A DNA stretch of 18,694 nucleotides from JAIPEL01 sp050115795 (GTDB lineage: Bacteria; Desulfobacterota; Desulfobacteria; Desulfobacterales; CAFBRK01), in assembly GCA_050115795.1 (NCBI GenBank), contig JASFPT010000053.1, positions 1-18,694 of the forward strand, in the 5' to 3' direction. Below the pieces are notes generated by a model. That model made no database searches, was not told the DNA's origin, and saw nothing but the letters and a program-made list of their open reading frames with translations. The translations under genes and the position numbers were made by a program. Positions 6,354 to 13,744 of this stretch are shown piece by piece (positions within the stretch are counted from its first letter, which is position 1; each line of letters opens with the position of its first letter).

Positions 6354-7082
6354 TTACTTCTTTTTTTCCTTTTTCTGTTTTCCCTTTTCCTTTTCCGGTT
6401 CTTCCGCCGGGGCCTTTTCAACGGCTTCTTCAGCAGCCTCGGCTTTTACTTCCTCTTCGGCAGGGGCTGCCTCTTCGGTCTCGGCTTTTACTTCCTCTTC
6501 GGCAGGGGCTGCCTCTTCGGTCTCGGCCTTTACTTCCTCTTCGGCCTCGGGCTCAGGCGCCTCCGCTGCCTGTTCTTCCGGGGCGACGGCAGGCTCGGCG
6601 GACGTCTCTTCAACGGTATCCGCGTCTGCCGGTGCCGGGGCGGCCGCCTTTTCCACCGTCTTCTCCGGTGCGGCCGTTTTCGGCCGTTTGACCGTTCTCT
6701 TTTTCTTGGTCTTTTTGGAGCCCGCTTCGAGGGAAACCAGCTCGACCAGCGACATTGGCGCTGCGTCTCCGCTTCTGACACCGAGTTTCACGATCCGGGT
6801 GTACCCGCCGGACAACTTTCCGAAACGCTTTTCCGCGTTTTCAAAAAGCTTGTGCACCACGTCTTTTTCCCGAATGATCGAAAGCGCCTGCCGCCGTGCA
6901 TGCAGATCCCCGCGCTTGGCCAGGGTGATCAAATGATCCGCCCAACCCCTGAGTTCCTTGGCCTTGGTGTCGGTCGTCTGGATTCGCTCGTGCTTGAAAA
7001 GCGAAGTGACCATGTTGCGAAACATGGCCTTGCGATGGCTTGCCGTTCGACCCAATTTAATGCCGGATTTGCGATGTCTCAT
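6354..7082 (-). CDS. rplQ: 50S ribosomal protein L17 with long C-terminal extension
   Basis: L17 of the large subunit, last gene of the superoperon. Residues 1-120 are the normal core (MRHRKSGIKLGRTASHRKAM, KRFGKLSGGYTRIVK, the MSLVELV end). Residues 121-242 are an added tail: a basic block (KKTKKKRTVKRPK), a long Glu/Ala/Pro-rich acidic part with the 14-residue unit AEEEVKAETEEAAP repeated, then a basic end (EKGKQKKEKKK). Typical bacterial L17 is 115-130 residues, so the protein is doubled. Tails on L17 occur in some bacteria, but this one's function is unknown; it should be disordered and surface-exposed. The start is 8 nt after rpoA. GGAG lies 13 nt upstream within the rpoA end, a long spacing. 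The core call is certain. Confidence 0.97.
   Translation of the reverse strand: MRHRKSGIKLGRTASHRKAMFRNMVTSLFKHERIQTTDTKAKELRGWADHLITLAKRGDLHARRQALSIIREKDVVHKLFENAEKRFGKLSGGYTRIVKLGVRSGDAAPMSLVELVSLEAGSKKTKKKRTVKRPKTAAPEKTVEKAAAPAPADADTVEETSAEPAVAPEEQAAEAPEPEAEEEVKAETEEAAPAEEEVKAETEEAAPAEEEVKAEAAEEAVEKAPAEEPEKEKGKQKKEKKK
6438..6545 (-). repeat. 42-bp in-frame tandem repeat (about 2.6 copies) in rplQ
   Basis: The unit encodes 14 residues (AEEEVKAETEEAAP). Read on the plus strand, 6439-6480 and 6481-6522 are base-for-base identical, and a partial third copy runs to 6545 with one visible change. Identity at synonymous positions points to recent slippage or unequal recombination, so copy number may vary between strains. 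Confidence 0.92.
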
Positions 7083-7090
7083 GGGTGTGT

Positions 7091-8113
7091 TTATTCTCCT
7101 TCCTCATTGTCCTCTTCGGGGGGGATGAAACCGTCCAGTTGCATCCCGAGGGAGAGACCCATTTCCGACAGGACTTCCTTGATCTCATTCAGTGATTTTC
7201 GACCGAAGTTCTTGGTTTTCAGCATTTCGGCTTCGGTTTTTTGAACGAGCTGGTAAATTTTATGAATATCCGCATTCTTCAGGCAGTTTGCGCTTCGAAC
7301 CGAAAGCTCGAGTTCCTCAACACTCCGGTAGAGGTTTTCGTTGAACCTCGGCTTTGCGTCCCGGTCCCCCTTTCGATCCGGCTCCGGTTCAGCCCCCTCA
7401 TCGAAGTTGATGAAGATCGACATCTGCTCTTTCATGATCTTGGCGGCATAGGCCACCGCATCCTCCGGCAAAACGCTGCCGTCGGTCCACACTTCGATGG
7501 TCAGCTTGTCGTAATCGGTCCGCTGCCCCACCCGGGCCTGGCCCACCACATAATTCACCCGCTTGATCGGTGAAAACACCGCATCGATAGGGATCGTGCC
7601 CACCGGGGCCTCTTCTTCCTTGTTTTGCTCGGCCAGGGCGTATCCTTTGCCCACCCGCACGGTCATCGACATCTTCACCGCAGCCTCGTCCGACAGGGTG
7701 GCGATATGCTGGTCCGGATTGAGGATCTCCACCTTCCCATCGGGGCTGACGATGTCGCCCGCCGTAATGACCCCTTCTCCCTTGGTCTCGACGGTGACCG
7801 TTCGCGGCTCACGATCGGTCGACTTCAGGCGCACTTCCTTCAGGTTGAGAATGATCTCCGAGACATCTTCCAAAACACCGGGAATCACGCTCATCTCGTG
7901 CATGACGGAATCGAATTTGACCGAGGTAATTGCCGCCCCGTGAAGCGAGGAGAGGATCACCCGCCGCAGGGCGTTTCCGATTGTAATGCCGAACCCTCTT
8001 TCCAGGGGCTCGCAGACGAACTTGCCGTAAGTACCCGTGCTGCTTTCCACGGCGACCTTATCGGGCCTGATCATCTCCTGCCAATTCATGTAGATAATAT
8101 CGTTGGATGACAT
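7091..8113 (-). CDS. rpoA: DNA-directed RNA polymerase alpha subunit
   Basis: Alpha subunit of RNA polymerase; it dimerises to nucleate core assembly and its C-terminal domain contacts UP elements and activators. It is 340 residues. The N-terminal domain has FVCEPLERGFGITIGNALRR and ILSSLHGAAITSV. An acidic linker around 230-250 (EPEPDRKGDRDAK) is followed by the alpha-CTD with SVRSANCLKNADI and TKNFGRKSLNEIKEVL. GGAG lies 8 nt before the ATG at 8113, which supports the slightly long N-terminus (MSSNDIIYMNWQEMI) over an internal ATG. It is placed between rpsD and rplQ as in the alpha operon. Nothing odd was seen. Confidence 0.98.
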   Translation of the reverse strand: MSSNDIIYMNWQEMIRPDKVAVESSTGTYGKFVCEPLERGFGITIGNALRRVILSSLHGAAITSVKFDSVMHEMSVIPGVLEDVSEIILNLKEVRLKSTDREPRTVTVETKGEGVITAGDIVSPDGKVEILNPDQHIATLSDEAAVKMSMTVRVGKGYALAEQNKEEEAPVGTIPIDAVFSPIKRVNYVVGQARVGQRTDYDKLTIEVWTDGSVLPEDAVAYAAKIMKEQMSIFINFDEGAEPEPDRKGDRDAKPRFNENLYRSVEELELSVRSANCLKNADIHKIYQLVQKTEAEMLKTKNFGRKSLNEIKEVLSEMGLSLGMQLDGFIPPEEDNEEGE

Positions 8114-8182
8114 GGCTTCTGCTCCAGAACGCCTTTGGGAGAAATTCGTTTCGGAAAACCCTGGCCTTTGCTCGACAGCCTG

Positions 8183-8812
8183 CTACTTTGAGTAGAGCTC
8201 GACGATGAGCTGCTCCTGAATCGGCATCGTGATGTCTTCACGAACCGGATTTCCCTTGACGACTCCCTTCATGTTCTCCTTTTCCAATTCGAGCCACTGG
8301 GGGATACCTCGCCGCACGACAGCGTCGAGGGAGTCGGAGATGGCCTGAATATTTCGGCTCTTCTCCCTGACCTCGATCACGTCGTCCTGCTTGATGAGAA
8401 TAGAAGGGATACTGGCCTTCTTCCCGTTGACCAGGAAATGATTGTGGCGTACCAGCTGTCTCCCCTGAGCACGGGAATTGACAAAGCCGAGTCGATAGAC
8501 GACGTTGTCGAGCCTGCGCTCCAGCATCACCAGAAGGTTGGTTCCGGTGATTCCCTTCTGCCGATCGGCGCGCGCGAAAAACAGCCGGAACTGCTTTTCG
8601 GAAAGTCCGTACATCCGCTTGACTTTCTGTTTTTCCCGAAGCTGAACGCCGTAGTCTGATATTTTGCCCCTTCGCCGCTGTCCGTGCTGACCGGGAGCGT
8701 AGCTCCGCCGGTCAAAAGCGCACTTGTCCGAATAGCAGCGGTCTCCTTTCAGAAACAACTTCAGGTTTTCACGTCGGCAAATCCGACAAACCGATCCTCG
8801 ATATCTCGCCAA
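8183..8812 (-). CDS. rpsD: 30S ribosomal protein S4 (zinc-binding form)
   Basis: Primary 16S rRNA-binding assembly protein, and translational repressor of the alpha operon in E. coli. It is 209 residues with an S4 domain in the centre (MLERRLDNVVYRLGFVNSRA, VRHNHFLVNGKKASIPS). Cys9, Cys12, Cys26 and Cys31 form the N-terminal zinc site of the C+ type. The start is TTG at 8812, read as MARYRG, with GGAGG 5 nt upstream; no in-frame ATG fits. A 115-nt spacer separates it from rpsK and a 69-nt spacer from rpoA. Confidence 0.98.
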   Translation of the reverse strand: MARYRGSVCRICRRENLKLFLKGDRCYSDKCAFDRRSYAPGQHGQRRRGKISDYGVQLREKQKVKRMYGLSEKQFRLFFARADRQKGITGTNLLVMLERRLDNVVYRLGFVNSRAQGRQLVRHNHFLVNGKKASIPSILIKQDDVIEVREKSRNIQAISDSLDAVVRRGIPQWLELEKENMKGVVKGNPVREDITMPIQEQLIVELYSK

Positions 8813-8860
8813 GGTTTCCTCCTTGTTTTTCTAACCCTACGGCCAAAAAGGCATCCGAAT

Positions 8861-8897
8861 AAAAAAACGGCGTGATCCGACTCGGGCCTTCCGGCCG
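8861..8897 (-). promoter_or_regulatory. Possible weak attenuator in the rpsK-rpsD spacer
   Basis: On the minus strand CGGC (8894-8897) can pair with GCCG (8868-8871), enclosing a short inner helix (CCGA-G-TCGG), and seven T follow (8861-8867). The closing stem is short, so termination would be partial at best. It lies about 50 nt before the rpsD start. Confidence 0.2.
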
Positions 8898-8927
8898 CTG
8901 CGGGAATCCCTTCCGACCCCGGCTACG

Positions 8928-9314
8928 CTATACCCGGCGCCGTTTCGGCGGTCGGCATCCGTTGTGGGGAATGGGGGTGACGTCCTTGATCATCACGACG
9001 TTGAATCCGGCACCCTGCAACGAACGCAAGGCCGACTCGCGGCCGGCACCCGGACCCTTCACGTAGACCTCCACGTTTCTCATGCCGTGCTCCTGGGCCT
9101 TTTTGGCGGCGTCCTGCGCTGCGAGTTGCGCCGCAAACGGCGTGCTTTTCCGCGAGCCTTTGAAACCCTGCACACCGGAGCTGGACCAGGCGACAACATT
9201 GCCGGACGGATCGGTGATCGTCACGATGGTGTTGTTGAAGGTCGACTGAATGTGAACGATACCGTTGAGTATGTTCTTTTTTTCTTTTTTCTTCGTACGC
9301 GTTCGCTTTGCCAT
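8928..9314 (-). CDS. rpsK: 30S ribosomal protein S11
   Basis: Platform protein of the small subunit. It is 128 residues, with a basic N-terminus (MAKRTRTKKKEKKN), then GIVHIQSTFNNTIVTITDP and the C-terminal DVTPIPHNGCRPPKRRRV that is nearly invariant in S11. AGGA lies 8 nt before the ATG. The 61-nt spacer to rpsM holds two small hairpins. Confidence 0.98.
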   Translation of the reverse strand: MAKRTRTKKKEKKNILNGIVHIQSTFNNTIVTITDPSGNVVAWSSSGVQGFKGSRKSTPFAAQLAAQDAAKKAQEHGMRNVEVYVKGPGAGRESALRSLQGAGFNVVMIKDVTPIPHNGCRPPKRRRV

Positions 9315-9336
9315 GAATCGTATCCTGTTCGCTGAT

Positions 9337-9372
9337 CATCCCGTCATCGGGATGCGGTTCGGCCTCGGGCCG
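9337..9372 (-). repeat. Two tandem stem-loops in the rpsM-rpsK spacer
   Basis: CATCCC-GTCATC-GGGATG (9337-9354, 6-bp stem) and CGGCC-TCG-GGCCG (9360-9372, 5-bp stem), both perfect. The second lies 3 nt past the rpsM stop codon. There is no T-run, so they are not terminators; they may shape mRNA processing or translation of rpsK. Confidence 0.5.
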
Positions 9373-9375
9373 GTT

Positions 9376-9759
9376 CTACTTCTTCTTCGGGCCGCCCTTT
9401 TTCTTGACGGCCGCCCGGCGCGGCCCTTTCCGGGTCCGCGCATTGGTGCTGGTCCGCTGCCCGCGAACCGGCAGACCCTTGCGGTGGCGAAGGCCCCTGT
9501 AGCAACCAAGGTCCATGAGACGCTTGATGTTCATGGAGACCGCAGTTCTGAGTTCACCTTCGACCTTGTATTCGCTGTCGATGGCCTTGCGGATGCTGTT
9601 GATCTCCGTTTCGGTCAGATCATCCGTCCTGGTGTCCGGGCTGATATTGAGCTTGTCGAGAATCTCCCGGGAAGTGCTCCGGCCGATCCCGTATATGTAG
9701 GTGAGCCCGATCTCGATACGTTTGTTTCTCGGCAAATCGACGCCAGCAATTCTAGCCAA
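9376..9759 (-). CDS. rpsM: 30S ribosomal protein S13
   Basis: Head protein of the small subunit that contacts tRNA and the L5 bridge. It is 127 residues: ARIAGVDLPRNKRIEIGLTY at the N-terminus, GLRHRKGLPVRGQRTSTNAR near the C-terminus, and a basic tail (KKKGGPKKK). The start is TTG at 9759 with GGAGG 8 nt upstream; the second codon is Ala as in the family. Confidence 0.98.
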   Translation of the reverse strand: MARIAGVDLPRNKRIEIGLTYIYGIGRSTSREILDKLNISPDTRTDDLTETEINSIRKAIDSEYKVEGELRTAVSMNIKRLMDLGCYRGLRHRKGLPVRGQRTSTNARTRKGPRRAAVKKKGGPKKK

Positions 9760-9772
9760 AGCTCAACCCTCC

Positions 9773-9886
9773 CTATCCTTGCCGCTGTTTATGGCGTTTG
9801 TTCTGGCAAATGACTCTGAGCACGCCATTACGCCTGACGATCTTGCATTTGCTGCAAATTTTTTTTACCGATGCCCTGACCTTCAT
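9773..9886 (-). CDS. rpmJ: 50S ribosomal protein L36 (zinc form)
   Basis: The smallest large-subunit protein, 37 residues: MKVRASVKKICSKC followed by KIVRRNGVLRVICQNKRHKQ. Cys11, Cys14, Cys27 and His32 form the zinc ribbon of the C+ type. The ATG is at 9886 with AAAGGAG 7 nt upstream; the stop is TAG at 9773-9775, 13 nt before rpsM. It is easily missed because of its length, but the match is complete. Confidence 0.97.
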   Translation of the reverse strand: MKVRASVKKICSKCKIVRRNGVLRVICQNKRHKQRQG

Positions 9887-9909
9887 CTGGTGTCTCCTTT
9901 ATGCCGGCC

Positions 9910-9952
9910 CCGGAGCGCTGTCCGGCGCACATCCGTTTCGCCCGCTGCGAAA
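9910..9952 (-). repeat. Two stem-loops in the infA-rpmJ spacer
   Basis: TTTCGC-CCGCT-GCGAAA (9936-9952) and CCGGA-GCGCTG-TCCGG (9910-9925). The first is a variant of the GTTTCGC/GCGAAAC stem found after rpsS and rpsH. The 76-nt spacer holds nothing else recognisable before the rpmJ ribosome-binding site. Confidence 0.45.
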
Positions 9953-9962
9953 GGCGATCATC

Positions 9963-10181
9963 CTATTTTTGCCGGTAGGTGATCCTTCCCCTTGTCAGAT
10001 CGTAGGGAGAAAGCTCCACCGTAACCGTGTCGCCGGGCAGAATTTTGATGAAATGCATCCGCATTTTCCCGGAGATATGCGCCAATATCTGATGTCCGTT
10101 TTCCAACTCGACCCTGAACATCGCATTGGGCAAGGTCTCAACCACCTTGCCTTGGACTTGAATCGGCTCCTCTTTGGCCAT
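9963..10181 (-). CDS. infA: Translation initiation factor IF-1
   Basis: 72-residue OB-fold protein that occupies the ribosomal A site during initiation. The full family pattern is visible: MAKEEPIQVQGKVVETLPNA, then ENGHQILAHISGKMR and LSPYDLTRGRITYR. GGAG lies 6 nt before the ATG. It follows secY directly after 61 nt, without adk or map in between. Confidence 0.98.
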   Translation of the reverse strand: MAKEEPIQVQGKVVETLPNAMFRVELENGHQILAHISGKMRMHFIKILPGDTVTVELSPYDLTRGRITYRQK

Positions 10182-10242
10182 TGAAATCTCCCCGTTTGGC
10201 GTCCGCTTCCTGGAGGGGTGCGGGATGCCCGTTTACCCGCTG

Positions 10243-11559
10243 CTAGAAGCGCCCCTTGACCCGTCCCTGGCTCCGTCGCAGAAATCCCTCGTAATGCCGG
10301 GTCAGCATATGGGACTCGATTTGGGCAATCGTATCGATCGCCACGCCGACGACGATGAGCAGCGCCGTCCCGCCGAAATAGAACGGCACGTTGAATTTGG
10401 TGATTAGAATCGACGGGAGCACGCATACCGCCGACACATACACCGCACCGCCGAGGGTGATGCGGGTCAGCACCCGGTCAATGTAATCGGCTGTCCGCCG
10501 TCCCGGCCGAATCCCCGGGATGTATCCGCCGTGCTTTTTCATGTTGTCGGCCACATCGACGGGATTGAACGTCACCGCCGTGTAAAAATAACAGAAGAAG
10601 AAGATGAAGCCGACAAAGATCAGCTCGTAGGCGGCATTCCCCGGCCGCATGGCTTCGGCGACACGCTGCATCCAGGGGATGTTCATGAAGCTGGCCACCG
10701 TCGCCGGGAACATGATGATCGAAGAGGCGAAAATCGGCGGTATGACACCGGAGGTGTTGATCTTCAGCGGAAGATGCGTGCTCTGCCCGCCGTACATCCT
10801 CCGCCCGACGACCCGCTTGGCGTACTGCACGGGAATTCTTCGCTGCCCCTGCTCGACGAAGATAATGAAGGCCACCACGATGATCATCAACACCAGCAGC
10901 AGCAGAATCGGAAAGATCCCCATTTCACCGGTGGACAGCAGCCGGAAGGTGTTGCCGATGGCCGCGGGCATTCGCGCCACGATGCCGGCGAAAATAATCA
11001 GCGAAATACCGTTTCCGATCCCCCTTTCGGTGATCTGTTCGCCGAGCCACATGATAAAGGCGGTTCCGGCCGTCAGGGTGAGCACCGTCATCAGCCGGAA
11101 TCCCCATCCCGGGGCGACCACAACCGCCGCTCCGCCCGGCGCCGACATGCTCTCCAGGCCGACGCTGATACCAAAGCCCTGGATGACGCTCAACAAGACG
11201 GTGCCGTACCGCGTATACTGGGTGATTTTTTTCCGCCCCTGCTCGCCCTCTTTGGAGAGGCGCTCCAGGTGCGGCACGACCACCGTCAGCAGCTGCAGAA
11301 TGATCGATGCGCTGATGTAGGGCATGATGCCCAGGGCGAACACCGACAGCCGTTCCAACGCGCCGCCGGAGAACATGTCAAAGAGTCCGAGCAGTGTGCC
11401 CTGGGCACGGGCGAAAAAGGAGGCCAGCGCCACCGCGTCGATCCCCGGCGTGGGCACATGGACACCGACCCGATACACCGCCAGAAGGGCCAGGGTGTAA
11501 AGGATCCGCTTCTTGAGCTCCGGAATCTTGATGATGTTCTGAAAGCCGCTGGTGATCAT
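10243..11559 (-). CDS. secY: Protein translocase subunit SecY
   Basis: Channel subunit of the SecYEG inner-membrane translocon. It is 438 residues with the ten hydrophobic segments expected. Family marks are YRVGVHVPTPGID after the first amphipathic helix, LSVFALGIMPYISASIILQL, INTSGVIPPIFASSI, and the cytoplasmic loop PGRRTADYIDRVLTR. Its start overlaps the rplO stop as ATGA, so translation is coupled. It is the only membrane protein in the superoperon. Confidence 0.98.
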   Translation of the reverse strand: MITSGFQNIIKIPELKKRILYTLALLAVYRVGVHVPTPGIDAVALASFFARAQGTLLGLFDMFSGGALERLSVFALGIMPYISASIILQLLTVVVPHLERLSKEGEQGRKKITQYTRYGTVLLSVIQGFGISVGLESMSAPGGAAVVVAPGWGFRLMTVLTLTAGTAFIMWLGEQITERGIGNGISLIIFAGIVARMPAAIGNTFRLLSTGEMGIFPILLLLVLMIIVVAFIIFVEQGQRRIPVQYAKRVVGRRMYGGQSTHLPLKINTSGVIPPIFASSIIMFPATVASFMNIPWMQRVAEAMRPGNAAYELIFVGFIFFFCYFYTAVTFNPVDVADNMKKHGGYIPGIRPGRRTADYIDRVLTRITLGGAVYVSAVCVLPSILITKFNVPFYFGGTALLIVVGVAIDTIAQIESHMLTRHYEGFLRRSQGRVKGRF

Positions 11560-12002
11560 GAGGCGCTCACCTCGAGACTGCCGCCTGCGGCTTCGATCTT
11601 CTTTCGGGCGCTTTGACTGGCCCGGTCAACCTTTACGGTGAGGGCGACATCGATCTCCCCCTGCCCCAGAAGCTTCACGCCGTCCCGGGGGCCGCGCACC
11701 AGCCCGCTTTTGACCAGTGCGGCTTCGTCCACTGTGGCTCCGGCCTCGAAACGGGTAAGATCGCGAACGTTGACCACCGCGTATTTTTTGGCGAAGATGT
11801 TGGTAAAACCCCGCTTGGGAAGGCGCCGCTGGATGGGCATCTGGCCGCCCTCGTAGCCGGGCCGGACGCCGCCGCCGCTGCGGGAATTGCAGCCTTTGGT
11901 CCCCCGACCGGCGGTCTTGCCCTGGCCCGAGGCCACACCCCGGCCCAGCCGCTTTCGCCCCTTGCGGGACCCGGCTTTGGGTGACAGTTCATGAAGTTTC
12001 AT
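11556..12002 (-). CDS. rplO: 50S ribosomal protein L15
   Basis: Late-assembly large-subunit protein, 148 residues. The Gly/Arg-rich N-terminal extension is clear (MKLHELSPKAGSRKGRKRLG, then GKTAGRGTKGCNSRSGGG), and the C-terminal globular part ends in ARKKIEAAGGSLEVSAS. The start lies inside rpmD (14-bp overlap) and the stop overlaps secY (ATGA), so it is coupled at both ends. Confidence 0.98.
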   Translation of the reverse strand: MKLHELSPKAGSRKGRKRLGRGVASGQGKTAGRGTKGCNSRSGGGVRPGYEGGQMPIQRRLPKRGFTNIFAKKYAVVNVRDLTRFEAGATVDEAALVKSGLVRGPRDGVKLLGQGEIDVALTVKVDRASQSARKKIEAAGGSLEVSAS

Positions 12003-12186
12003 CAGTCGCCTCCTCAGCCGATACCAGGTGGGACACCTTTTCGATCATGCCCCTGACCTGCGGGATATCCTTGAGCACCACGGTCCGGTTCATCCGGGTC
12101 AGCCCCATTCCCCGCAGAACTTTCCGGTGTTTTTCCGGGCGTCCGATCATGCTTTTAACGAGCGTTACTTTCAGCTTGCCTGCCAT
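11989..12186 (-). CDS. rpmD: 50S ribosomal protein L30
   Basis: 65 residues: KLKVTLVKSMIGRPEKHRKV, LRGMGLTRMNRTVVLKD and VRGMIEKVSHLV are the full L30 pattern. The last few codons overlap the start of rplO by 14 bp. It lies 14 nt after rpsE. Confidence 0.97.
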   Translation of the reverse strand: MAGKLKVTLVKSMIGRPEKHRKVLRGMGLTRMNRTVVLKDIPQVRGMIEKVSHLVSAEEATDETS

Positions 12187-12200
12187 GAGTCTGCCTCACG

Positions 12201-12695
12201 TTACAATTCTTCAGCGGTCTTGCCGCGCCGCTTGGCCACCTGTTCCCGGCTTTGGAGCATCTCCAGACCGCTCATGGTGGCCTTGACGACGTTATGGGGG
12301 TTGTTGGTCCCCATGCACTTGGTCAGGATGTTCTGTATGCCGGCGGCTTCCAGCACGGCTCGCACGGCACCACCGGCGATGACGCCCGTCCCCTGTGACG
12401 CGGGCTTGAGCAGCACTCGACCGGCCCCAAACCGACCCATCACCTCGAACGGGATGCTGCCTTCCACCAGCGGCACCTCGATCATGCTCTTTTTGGCCTT
12501 TTCCAGCCCCTTCCGGATCGCTTCGGGCACTTCCCCGGCCTTGCCGAGGCCGTAGCCGACGTTGCCCTGGCCGTCGCCGACCACCACGATGGCGCTGAAG
12601 CTGAACCGACGTCCGCCCTTGACGACTTTGGCCACGCGGCTGATGTGAACCACCTTGTCGATCAGTTGGTTTTCTTCCATGTCCTGCTTGTACAA
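12201..12695 (-). CDS. rpsE: 30S ribosomal protein S5
   Basis: Small-subunit protein at the mRNA entry and decoding area; 164 residues. The double-stranded RNA-binding N-domain reads VVHISRVAKVVKGGRRFSFS, followed by VGDGQGNVGYGLGKAGEVPE and the C-domain LLKPASQGTGVIAGGAVRAV. The TTG at 12695 has AAGGAGG 7 nt upstream and is preferred over the ATG five codons later, which is too far from that site. Confidence 0.97.
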   Translation of the reverse strand: MYKQDMEENQLIDKVVHISRVAKVVKGGRRFSFSAIVVVGDGQGNVGYGLGKAGEVPEAIRKGLEKAKKSMIEVPLVEGSIPFEVMGRFGAGRVLLKPASQGTGVIAGGAVRAVLEAAGIQNILTKCMGTNNPHNVVKATMSGLEMLQSREQVAKRRGKTAEEL

Positions 12696-12722
12696 GGGCC
12701 TGCCTCCTTATCTGATAAATGC

Positions 12723-13091
12723 CTAAAACTTCAGGCCGGCTTCCCGGGCACCGTCAGAAAGCGCCTTGACCCGTCCGTGGTAGAGAAAGCCGTTTCGATC
12801 GAACACCACCTTGTCGATCCCCTTTTCCAGGGCGCGCTCGGCCACAAGCTTCCCGATGTGGGTCGCTGCCGCGATCTTGTTCTCGAAACCGCCCTTTTCC
12901 CGAACGGACGGGTCCAGTGTGGAGGCCGCGATCACGGTTTTGCCGCTGGCGTCATCGATCAACTGCGCATAGATGTGGCGGCTGCTGCGAAAAACGCTGA
13001 GCCGCGGCCGCTCGGAAGTCCCCAGAATCTTTTTCCGGATTCTTTGCTTCCGCTTCATTCTCGCCTTGACTTTGGGATCCAGTTTTCCCAT
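12723..13091 (-). CDS. rplR: 50S ribosomal protein L18
   Basis: 5S rRNA-binding protein, 122 residues: the basic start KVKARMKRKQRIRKK, then RLSVFRSSRHIYAQLIDD and the C-terminal FDRNGFLYHGRVKALSDGAR, all standard. GGAG lies 8 nt before the ATG. It is flanked by rplF and rpsE in the canonical spc order. Confidence 0.98.
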   Translation of the reverse strand: MGKLDPKVKARMKRKQRIRKKILGTSERPRLSVFRSSRHIYAQLIDDASGKTVIAASTLDPSVREKGGFENKIAAATHIGKLVAERALEKGIDKVVFDRNGFLYHGRVKALSDGAREAGLKF

Positions 13092-13141
13092 CGGTTCAAC
13101 TCCGTTTTCCGGGTGGCACGAACCCCGGTCGTTTCATGCTG

Positions 13142-13681
13142 CTACTTGGTGCCGGCCTTGCCGGCCTTCCGCTGAATGTACTCTTCCTGGTACTTGACCC
13201 CCTTGCCCTTGTAAGGTTCGGGCGGACGAAGTTTCCGGATCCGGGCTGCGGTCTGGCCGAGCAGCTCCTTGTCGATTCCGGCAAGGCGGATCACATTGTT
13301 CTTGTCGACTGTCGCAGCAATCCCCTCGGGGAGGTCGAAATGGATCGGATGCGAATAGCCCAGGTTAAAGACGATGCTCTTTCCCTGGGCCTCGGCGCGG
13401 TATCCGATGCCGTTGATCTCCAGCACCCGCTCGAACCCCGTGTCCACGCCTGCGACCATGTTGGCCACCAGCGAACGGGTCAGCCCCCGCAGCGCCTGCC
13501 CTTTTCGGTTTTCGGTATTGGGGGTTACCAGGATCTGATCGTCTGCGATCTGCAGCTGGACCTCGGGATGAATACTTCGGGTCAATTTGCCCTTCTGCCC
13601 CTCTACGGTAAGCTGACCTTCTGTGTATGTCACCTTGACTTTTCCGGGCAGCGGAATCGGTTTTTTGCCTACACGAGACAT
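13142..13681 (-). CDS. rplF: 50S ribosomal protein L6
   Basis: Large-subunit protein near the factor-binding site, 179 residues with the usual two repeats. MSRVGKKPIPLPGKVKVTYT opens the first; the C-terminal RPPEPYKGKGVKYQEE is nearly invariant in the family. GAGGAG lies 6 nt before the ATG. A 62-nt spacer with two hairpins separates it from rpsH. Confidence 0.98.
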   Translation of the reverse strand: MSRVGKKPIPLPGKVKVTYTEGQLTVEGQKGKLTRSIHPEVQLQIADDQILVTPNTENRKGQALRGLTRSLVANMVAGVDTGFERVLEINGIGYRAEAQGKSIVFNLGYSHPIHFDLPEGIAATVDKNNVIRLAGIDKELLGQTAARIRKLRPPEPYKGKGVKYQEEYIQRKAGKAGTK

Positions 13682-13700
13682 CGAGTTCTCCTCAACATTT

Positions 13701-13744
13701 GTTTCGCAAAGCGAAACCTCATAACAGCGCGCCGGCGCTGTTAT
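13701..13744 (-). repeat. Two-hairpin element between rpsH and rplF
   Basis: Hairpin A is GTTTCGC-AAA-GCGAAAC (13701-13717). Hairpin B is a 10-bp perfect stem (13721-13730 with 13735-13744, loop GCCG) whose first base in the transcript is the last base of the rpsH stop codon. There is no T-run. The same arrangement, with the same hairpin A, follows rpsS at 17773-17819. Confidence 0.8.

Noticed and set aside
6438..6545. CRISPR array or mobile repeat
   Set aside because: The units are directly adjacent, in frame with L17, with no spacers; this is a coding tandem repeat.
5844..7244. 466-codon plus-strand open frame with Phe/Leu/Gly-rich repeats
   Set aside because: It crosses the bidirectional terminator and is antisense to rplQ. 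The repeat is the rplQ tail read backwards.
12678..12680. Internal ATG as the start of rpsE
   Set aside because: The strong AAGGAGG is 7 nt from the TTG at 12695 and 22 nt from this ATG.
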